NCBI GenBank assembly: GCA_015179125.1
Contig: WHVA01000348.1
Coordinates: 1 to 64,000, forward strand
Length of the DNA: 64,000 nucleotides
Direction: 5' to 3'
Source: Gautieria morchelliformis
Taxonomy: Eukaryota; Basidiomycota; Agaricomycetes; Gomphales; Gomphaceae
Shown here: piece after piece, positions 56,386 through 64,000 of the stretch
Layout: every line of letters begins with the position of its first letter
How positions within the stretch are numbered: the first letter of the stretch is position 1
Translations under genes and position numbers: made by a program
Notes under the pieces: generated by a model
What the model saw: only the letters and a program-made list of their open reading frames with translations
The model's database searches: none
Told to the model about the DNA's origin: nothing

Positions 56386-58721
56386 TTATATCGTATACCG
56401 GAAGTCCGGCGCCTTGTCCCCCAACTGGCGCAACTCCTGCTCCGTATATACAGGTTTCTCTATCTCGCTGTTACGAGCTAAGGCTTCGCGCTGTGCATTT
56501 ATGTGCGAGTATATGATGGCGATGATGGGCACGGCGATCATTCCCATTCCCACGAACCCGAGTTCCACGGCATCTGGTGAGCATCGATGTTATCATTTAT
56601 GGTTGTGATAGCTGTAAAGGGAGAGCGACGTACGAGCTATGATATACCGCGGTGCGTCCTGCGCGCGGAAGATATTCACCCCGATCAAAACCGCAAAGTT
56701 CCCCATGCCAATGTGCACCGCCATCCCGGCGGCGCGTTTACACTGTCCCGACAGGTTGTTTCCCAGCCTTCACGTACGAAATTCAGCTGTATCTTATGCA
56801 AAGAATTTGGGCGTGGCACGCACCATGCAATAGTACCCGGCATCGCTCCAAACCCTCCTGACATACACAGAAACGTCCCCATATACTTTGCTACAGGCGA
56901 AGCGGGACTGACCTCAATTGCCAATCCGGCAACGAGCAGTAGGAGTCCCGCGAAGATGAAGGGGGAGCGCATGTGCAGTTTGTCCGAGTAGTAACCGAAG
57001 GACAGAGCCGTTATCGCTGTTGTTTTCGTGGTGAGCATCCGTTTATGACAGGCACGAAAGAAACAGATGTACTAGCGGCAACATATACGGGAGCGGTCAG
57101 TAACTGTGATATTTCCACCGAGTACCCGAATCCTATTACAATCGACCTTCATAGCACATACTGTTATGTGCCCCAATCCCGAAAACAAAGACACAGCGAC
57201 GCACGGTAAAAAAATTGACATTCCAACCACTGGCCGCACGTCAAAAGAGGTACAAAGACGGCGTGTGTGAGCTTACCGGGTGTGACAACGGCCAGGAAGA
57301 CGAGAATGTGAAGCCATACCTGTGTCGAAGGTGAGGGGCTTCATAGTATGATGGCAATGGGGCCAGCACGCACCTGCCAGTCTACGAGTGCTGCCCAGAC
57401 GTAACGGGCGGAGAACTCTTCATCTTCTCCTCCGACGGCTGCGTTGTCGCATTCTGTGCCATGATCACGGATGGTTAGTGGCTATGGTCTGGAGCTCTGA
57501 GACGAAAACAGGGACATAAATACCCACTCAGCTTCCAAGCAATATACTCGCGTTCCTCAGGCGTAAGGAACGACGCAGCGGCAGGAAAGTCAACCAGCAC
57601 TAGGGCCGCAAGGATACCCGCCACAACCGTTGCGACTCCTTCCAAAATCTAGACCGCCCATCAACTAGAAAATGATGAAAAAAGAAGAATGAAGTGTCCA
57701 CTTACAAAAATCCAACTCCACCCCTGCAACCCCCGAATCCCGTCCATAAACCCAATTGCGAAAGCAAGCAGGCCAGCAAACGCGAGTGCAAGGGTCGCGC
57801 TACCGATGAAGAATCCGAAGCGGTACTGCAAGGCGTGACGGGGATACCACAGTGTCATGCTACGCGCATATATGCTCGAGGGTGCGACATGGTGAATTGG
57901 GAATGGGACGGGACGCACTAGTACACCACGCCGGGGAAGAGGCCTGCTTCGACGACGCCAAGGAATACGCGTGCAACGACGAGTTGAGCGTACCTGCCAA
58001 GAGGTTAACGTCAACGCGCTGTGTTTTCATTCTGAGAGGGGCCGGTACGTTTTGGAGAAGCCATTGAGTGTCAAAATGAGACCCCATGCGATGGTTAATC
58101 CAGACAGCCAGCTGTGCGTGGGATCAGGGCGTGCGAGAGATGAGTGTGCATAGCATATACCGTGACGGTCGGAACTTTTGGAGTAGGAGACTTGGGATAC
58201 CCGATTTCAGGTGACTGTGCGAGGCAGAGGAGGAGGAGTAGCGTACTTTGCGGGGAATTGGCAGATACAGTATGGCTGTGGTAATATGGTAAGCGCTGCG
58301 AATTTTTTCTTCCTTTTGAGATCTTCGTACAATGGTAGCGATGGTCTGCAGCCCTAATCAGAGAGAAAGAAATAGTGATGTTCCTGAGAGCCGCGCACCA
58401 ACATGGTGTTGAACTGACTTCCGGTCATGTTGAGCTGGGTAGTGAGGCCCGCAATCTTGGCGTTCCCGATGTTTCCTGCAAGAGCCATGATCGAGCGAAG
58501 TAGCAACATACGTAGGAGGGCGTACCGCGATCCATGGAGGCCAGAAGATACATCAGACTCACAATTGGCATGAGGCGCAGGTCGACCTTGCGGTAGAGAG
58601 CGAGCTCTTGGGCGGCGGTGAGCTCCACCGGCGGTGGGGGCTGAGCTTCACCAACAAGGTCCACGATGTGCGTGGATTCACAGTTTTCGGGTGACTTTTT
58701 GAGACTCTGAGTATCCGACAT
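56386..58721 (-). CDS. MFS transporter, Dal5/allantoate permease type
   Basis: Plasma-membrane organic anion transporter of the Dal5 family. Start ATG at 58721, stop at 56386, about 12 exons. Recognised pieces in order: KVDLRLMPIVSLMYLLASMDRGNIGNAKIAGL, read across an intron; QFPANLLLQKFRPSRWLSG; TIAWGLILTLNGFSK; AQLVVARVFLGVVEAGLFPG; LWYPRHALQYRFGFFIGSA; ILEGVATVVAGILAALVLVD; VWLHILVFLAVVTP; GFGYSVEISQLLTAPVYVAA; ITALSFGYYSDK; KYMGTFLCMSGGFGAMPG; LGNNLSGQCKRAAGMAVHIG; and a charged tail ending DKAPDFRYTI. Two spots are abnormal. An insert of about 22 residues lies between NTM and ALTI. Near 57140-57170 the usual VYALTxFxPSI segment is out of frame or missing. So it may be damaged or recently altered. 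Confidence 0.7.
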
Positions 58722-59074
58722 AGCGGGAGATACCAGTTGGAAGGTCAACGAGAGACTGGAGGCCCAAAAGTGCAGGCAATAATATACTGTCTGGCTCCCA
58801 GTAATGCTGCATACTTTCGATAATGCAGAACGCCCTGAGGATGCATACGCAGAAAGGAATATTTCATGCAAATGCATAGAAGGTGAAGCCACAACGGATC
58901 TTCGTTTAAATGCGAAGTTGCCTCCAAGTTTGAGACGTGATGCGCGTTGAGACCGTCCATTCTGCTGCTGAGCACATGGAACGAAGTAGGTTACGAAGGT
59001 CGCTGGTGTTTCCGCGGCATAGGGGGACGTAGTTCATTTCGACGCTTGTATTGTCAATTAGAGTCCGAGTCGGG

Positions 59075-59215
59075 CTGTCAACTGTCTGATATACTGGCAC
59101 TGGGCAGCACTCTGGCGGAGGGGGTCCAGTTATATACTGCAGTTTGACAAAATATAAGCTAGGAGGACTCCTCCTTGCCATGTATTGCCCTGGGGAATCT
59201 GGGAAATATGTTAGA
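59075..59215. repeat. Flanking repeat, right arm
   Basis: Partner of 56020-56160, about 3.05 kb away in the same orientation, on the promoter side of the MFS transporter. Both are followed by loosely similar sequence with a shared GTTCAACT word. Confidence 0.55.
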
Positions 59216-61618
59216 AAGTCAGGTTAAATATATTTGCGGGTTTCGGATACTATACATGCACCGGTAGCGTTAGCTCCTAGTGCATGAGGTGGTTCATTTC
59301 ACTGCATGAGTTCCGTCGCCGCCATGAGGTAATGATGAGGCCGTTCAACTGTTCACAACTTAACAGCATCAGTGTGAAATCTGTTGTCACCAGGAATTCT
59401 CGAGCAAGCGAACACGCCGTCCAGCCCGGTGCCGTTCAACATTAATGTGTCGCGATTTAACTCACGTCTGCCGGAAATAATCCCCAAATGATTAGGGACG
59501 TCTAGCGAGCTCTGAAGTTGCAACAAGCATAGTACTGATAGCTTCTGACCAGCAGGGCAGGGTCGCTTGGCGGCAAGCGCCCACTGCAAATTCTTACGTG
59601 GTACAGCTTGCAATGTTGAGTGGCCCCTCTTCCGGTTCGACCAGCAGCCCGGCAAGGCAGGAAAATCGGTGACAAGTCGCCACAAGCTACTTATTTTCTC
59701 GAGACTGAGCGCGGCAGAACCTTCTTTGGCAGAAATTGGTACTACTAGAGTAGATGGCCGCGCTTCTTCGACAACTCCACATATTGTCAAGGATCGTAAC
59801 GGAGACTGCGTGAACGCCCCTATCATACGGTACGGCCAGGAATAAAACACTAGTCACCCAGTGAGGTAGCCACCCCGCAAATACGGTATGAGCCAGAACA
59901 AGTCCGAGTGCTTAGTAACACAGCAGAGCTTCGAGGCCCGCCTACTTCGACATCAAACACATTTAAAGTATGTACCGTCAGATAGTTGTCGACGTCCAAC
60001 ATTCCTTTCAGGACGCCAGGACGATGAAAGAATATTTATTTATGTAAATTCTTTCGTAATGGCTCATCAGGCCGTAAAACATAACACCTCCAACCCATCC
60101 CTAGGAGATCTTGGTTGATGGTGTATGCCACACCACGGTTTACATTACGTCTAGACAATCATTCTCTCCAAGCGGCGGAGCTTCGAGCAGTCGGATGCCG
60201 CAGTGAGATGTAGAACTGTGCTATTGATACATTCTCACATACTCTCTTCTGCTGCAATGCAACAGGATATATCCCGGTACACCTCTATTCGATGACCTGT
60301 ACGACTTATTCAACGAACGACCAATACAAATTAAGCAGCCAGGGCGATCCAACGATCTAACACAATGCAATTTCACGCAATTTCACATCACCGAGATGGG
60401 CTCGAACCACATGTGGCTTGCGACTCATACTCATCGATCATCCTCCTTCCACAAGCTCGCCCCACACTCGCAATTTTGAACACTCAGGTCAGCAAGAAGG
60501 TTTGGAGGCAACAATCACGTTGCACCTAGCAGCAGTTCGAGAGAGGTACTACACGGGCTGCTACTTGTAGGCCATCCTGTTCGACCCCCCCTGCCCCAGC
60601 AATCTCGCGAACTCGCGTATAACAGGATTTCCGCAGCCAGCGTGGTCCGAGGCAGTCGAACTTCCACCCCATCCGACCCGTCCCCCTCAACAGCCTCACT
60701 GCCATCCTTATGATACTATTTGAGCAGTCGGCTCGACATGAGGATCCGGCGGCCATCAATGCATGTTCTCTTTCCCTCAATTCACTTCCTATTGGCCATC
60801 TTTCCACTTGCATGCTCAGGGGAAAGGATTTGTGGAGCATACGCCCACGCCGACAAGCCAGTGTATCCGCACAGCGCCCATGAATCATGATGGATGCTTT
60901 TCGGGCCGCAATGACACGTGCTGTACCTACATCTCAAGCGCTTGCATTCTTCCAAGTTATTATAGTTTTAAGAAAGGCATGCAGCTGATTGTAAGCATGA
61001 CTTCAGGTTCTAACCCCCCGCCGGCGTCTGGTGGTGCTTGGTCGGATTTGCCGTCACGCCAATAGGCCAGCGTCCCGAGTGGGTTCATCACTACCAGATG
61101 TCAAGGCGGGCGGTCGAGCCACTTAAAGAAGGCCGTGGTCGCAGGTGTTGCAGTTGCCTACATCCATGACTGACCCCCCGTGAGGCGGCACCAGAGCTTG
61201 AAAGCGACTAAGATGTCTCCCTCGCACTTGAGCAGGGTCGCTTCGAGACATATCGCGGAATATGTCCGATTACGCGAAAGAGGGATCTCACTTCCGTCGT
61301 CTGAACGACGAGTGGCTAGCGGCCCTTGAAGAAGTACGCCAATTGGTTTTTGAGGACTTCGTGCGCCCTCGCTGCTGAGTGCTGAAGCTCCAATGGGAAG
61401 TACACAACGCGAAGCCTTTGAGTTAGCTAAGACAAGCTTGGCTAATGCACCAGTCAAAGTCTATGCCATCCCAGGACTGGTCACAGCAAATCAGGCAACA
61501 CTGGTTGCGCCGCATTAATATTGACTTCGACTCGTGTCCAGCATGTCCACTTGGTGACTGCGCTTGTGGACCTCGTACAAATAGCTATTGCGTGGGGGCA
61601 TTCTAGATCCCGACATGC

Positions 61619-61660
61619 GCGCGAATAGACGTGGAGTGCAGACTCTGCGTCTATTCGCGC
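61619..61660. repeat. 42 bp two-stage hairpin
   Basis: GCGCGAATAGACG (61619-61631) pairs perfectly with CGTCTATTCGCGC (61648-61660). The 16-base loop holds a further GAGT/ACTC stem. It is isolated in a gene-poor stretch, with no U-run after it and no TA or other clear target duplication. Confidence 0.8.
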
Positions 61661-62681
61661 TCATGCTCATGTAGAGAATCTTGATGCCGGATACTCCATT
61701 CTAACGCCCTATGATTTATGAGGCAGACTCTAGCGAGCCGAAACATGACAAGAGTCCCGATCGATGACCAGCGTGACGACTTCCGAATGGGTTTGCCTTG
61801 GGAGTCAGTGACCAACCTGTTATTCGCTCGCTGGGCTTGGCGGCCGGCTGTCCGTGGAACTCCGGGGCAGAACGCAGCTTGCAGTGGTGCCCCACCTTTT
61901 GTTCTGTTCTCAATACACGCAGCGGATGTGCGACGCCGGATGCGGCGCCGGGGAGACCGTGATGCGTGGCTGACTATGTTGTCGAACACGGCCGACTACT
62001 CAGCGACATGCCCAATCCAAGATGGTGGTAGTCATGGAGCCTAAGACACCCAGCCAAACCTCTTGAGTCCATACACCCCGGAGGATCTGGTTAGATTGGG
62101 GTCCGCAGGCGGCAGACATGGGGAGGTTGATTCGCTTACGCGCATTTTGCTTGTCATGGGCAACAACGATAACCCACTGGAGGGAGTGCTTTCATGCTCC
62201 ATGATGATCCGTCGAAGGTCCCTCAAATTATGCGTGCCACCCACTCCCAACGCAACAAGAGGGGCGGAAAGACTGCAGCTAGGAGGCACCCCTGTCCGCG
62301 GCGTTGTCTCCACAGGCTAATACTAGTAGTAGCACATGCCGACCACGGTACGTCTCCTTGGATATTCCGTATAGTTTTAAGGTATATACATGATCGCACT
62401 TATACCCTTGGCTTGATGAAACACGTCCAGTACCCTGTCACTTATTCAATCTAGAAACTAAGTCTACTTGTTACCTAGGATAGGCGCGGTTACTGCACAT
62501 AATACACAGGGGAGATACCTAGGATACGGTGAGACATACAGCTCTGACGATCACGGGGGTGACGGTACGGGGAAGTAATACGGGAAGTAGAGACGCTGTA
62601 AGGTGACAGTGTAAAGTGAGCCGGGGAGCTAGGTAGCATAGGAGGGTGAAAGAGGCCGCGAAAGGAAACTCGCAGACACGG

Positions 62682-63593
62682 TCAGTCATCACCATCCTGT
62701 TCGACGGATGGAGCCCTAGAGTGCTGCGCAGTGCCATTTTCCATTGTCTTTTGTGTTGCGTCGGTAGGGGGCGCTGGCGGGGCATGTGCAGCACCCAGGG
62801 CCGCCCTGAGGGCCGCATTCTCGACACGGAGCTGATCGACGAGCGCACGACACTCTTCCCATCTCCGGTTGGCCTCATCGGCCGATGCAAGTGCGGTGTC
62901 GAGGAGCTGGGAGCGCGATTCGAGCGCTTTGACATGCCTGGGAGGGGACGGTGAGTGGATCGCATGAGTGGTGAGTGGCCTGGTACGTACGCATCTCGGC
63001 GCTCGCGGAAGGCCCTCTGTGCTTTGCGGTTCTGCTCGGCGCGCTTACTGGTGCTCAGCTGCCTGCCACCAGGGGCATTCGACGAGGGCTGGGAGGGACT
63101 CGCATCGGGGGATGTATTGGCGGTCGGAAGCGGGGGCACTGGGTTGCCCTGGCTGTCGACGGGCTGGTGTGGCTGGGCATAGTATGCCTCGTACTGTGCG
63201 TGGGGTGGCGGGGGCGGGGGCGGGGGCAGCTGGTGGGGCTGCTGCTGTTGCTCTGGGGCGGGCGACTGGAGCTTGCGCTTGCGACTTGGACGGGTGGAGG
63301 TGGTGGATTCGGAGGACTGGGACTGGGGCTGCTGGGCAGCGGCAGGGTCCTGTGTTGTTGGGGGGAGGGGGATCCCCTGGGGATGGACGTACGGCGAATT
63401 GGCTGTATTGGGGATGGGTGAGCGGAAGGGAAGGTGGATTAGCTAATGAAAGCGCACATCGCCTCGCGTCGTGGGGTGGAGGATAGGGCGGATACGGCTG
63501 GGACGGGGGCCCCTCCGAGGGATACTGGGAGGGCGGGGCAGGGTGTGGAGGGTGCCCTTGCATCTGGGACGGGTTTGGCGGATATCTGTGCAT
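62682..63593 (-). CDS. Yap-type bZIP transcription factor
   Basis: DNA-binding regulator, possibly of stress response. Exons 63593-63458, 63402-62991, 62937-62682; 267 residues. The first half is rich in Pro, Gln, Ser and Tyr. The basic region (KRAEQNRKAQRAFRERR, residues 165-181) has N170-R-K-A-Q-R-A-F-R178, the Yap/Pap1 form with Gln and Phe at DNA-contact positions. The leucine zipper follows across an intron (HVKALESRSQLLDTALASAD, then LVDQLRVENAALRAAL). The C-terminus is short and has no Cys-rich redox domain of the Yap1 type, so oxidative-stress control of that kind is unlikely. It diverges from a gene starting at 63807. Confidence 0.88.
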
Positions 63594-63806
63594 TGGATGG
63601 GTGACTAAGAGGGAGGGTTACTTAACAGAGGGTTACTTAACCCGTCGCCTTTTTATCTGTCAGCTTCCTCACTCCGAACTTCCCACGCTCGTCCATTTCG
63701 CGCCCCGCTGCGCGATTTCGAGCCCCGATAGGTCCTGCGTTAACCTCGCTGCGGCCACTCTTTACTGCCCTTTCGCCCCAGGACTGTTTCCTTTCCAGCC
63801 TTTAAA
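63594..63806. promoter_or_regulatory. Shared divergent promoter region
   Basis: 213 bp lies between the bZIP start and the start of the next gene. It has a tandem 15-base word AGAGGGTTACTTAAC-like at about 63609-63640 (two copies) and CT-rich sequence before the rightward ATG. Confidence 0.5.
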
Positions 63807-64000
63807 ATGTCCGCCCTTCCGTCCAGTCCCAAGGACGACCTTTCTCCCCCCCTTCCCGTAGACGTGCTACCAAGTGCTGCGCCAGTGGCAGCGCACAAGC
63901 TCGATCGGAAACCTAGCAGGCAAGGTGTCCAGGCGGCCGACTCCGTTCCCGATGAGAAAGGGAACGGTCATGCCCCGGCAGATGACGGCGGTCAGCGCGA
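63807..64000 (+). CDS. 5' end of an unrecognised gene (partial)
   Basis: ATG at 63807 (TTTAAAATGTCC) opens a frame that runs to the window edge, at least 64 codons: MSALPSSPKDDLSPPLPVDV, then a Lys/Arg/Asp-rich polar stretch. It has no signal peptide and no domain in the visible part. A pyrimidine-rich leader upstream fits a fungal promoter. Confidence 0.55.
   Translation, partial: MSALPSSPKDDLSPPLPVDVLPSAAPVAAHKLDRKPSRQGVQAADSVPDEKGNGHAPADDGGQR

Larger units (their letters stand above)
58722..62681. other. Gene-poor region of about 4 kb
   Basis: No gene with domain or splice support on either strand. It includes the upstream arm of the MFS-flanking repeat, a 42 bp hairpin at 61619-61660, and the word ACCTAGGATA repeated at about 62476 and 62517. 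Minus-strand frames such as 61651-61989 are rich in Arg and lack family features. It may hold decayed transposon sequence. Confidence 0.45.

Noticed and set aside
60395-60425. tRNA B-box-like word (GGTTCGAGCCC on the minus strand)
   Set aside because: No matching acceptor stem, D-arm or anticodon arm at the right distance; the T-stem has only four pairs.
61651-61989. Arg-rich minus-strand frame
   Set aside because: No family, no splice support, and biased composition; treated as chance.

Overview
This is a window of nuclear DNA from a filamentous basidiomycete, most likely an Agaricomycete. Genes sit close together on both strands. They are cut by many 47-65 bp introns, and nearly every conserved protein has to be spliced from several short exons. 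Protein types also fit: a UbiA-unrelated class I sesquiterpene synthase of the mushroom type, a Yap-type bZIP, an AreA/Nit2-type GATA factor, BTB and F-box family proteins, and Sqs1. No bacterial features, rRNA, convincing tRNA or CRISPR were seen. Gene models were built by hand: splice sites were chosen so that reading frame and family-conserved residues continue across each junction, and exon lengths were summed to whole codons.

Layout. 0-5.8 kb: AreA-like GATA factor with a 1.3 kb first intron. 6.2-11.2 kb: Sec7-PH Arf exchange factor. 11.8-13.2 kb: F-box protein. 14.5-15.2 kb: Snx3/Grd19 sorting nexin, visible only after splicing five exons. 15.5-19.6 kb (minus): Sqs1 G-patch protein and a BTB protein. 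19.6-21.3 kb: gene-poor block with two facing diverged promoter-like copies, a 76 bp palindrome and a TA-flanked MITE. 21.3-26.8 kb: DCC1 (minus) and a CM1-domain coiled-coil microtubule-organising protein (plus), divergently arranged. 27.6-31.3 kb: putative cyclase (14 exons, four of them at most 22 nt) convergent with a sesquiterpene synthase. 32.4-38.1 kb: OM14-like membrane protein and CLIP-170. 38.2-40.5 kb: a tentative 93-residue protein and an NmrA-like NAD(P)-binding protein. 41.9-45.7 kb: MIOS/Sea4. 46-47 kb: secreted double-psi beta-barrel protein with a His-rich tail. 47.4-52.3 kb: DASH subunit Ask1 and mitochondrial aconitase, divergent. 52.4-55.8 kb: RING-like membrane protein, Mix17/CHCHD2 and an Mba1/mL45-like mitochondrial protein. 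56.4-58.7 kb: Dal5-type MFS transporter flanked by a diverged direct repeat. 58.7-62.7 kb: gene-poor. 62.7-64 kb: Yap-type bZIP and the 5' end of an unknown gene.

How genes relate. Most are housekeeping genes with no operon-like logic. Three patterns stand out. Four proteins of chromosome segregation or microtubule function (DCC1, CM1 protein, CLIP-170, Ask1) lie within 28 kb. Several gene pairs share very short divergent promoters, the shortest being 64 bp between two mitochondrial genes. The terpene synthase and the cyclase form a possible two-gene specialised-metabolism nucleus. Four introns need a GC rather than GT donor to keep conserved protein sequence. No clearly new multi-gene system was found; the most unusual items are the 19.8-21.2 kb repeat block, the His-rich secreted protein and the GC-AG introns.
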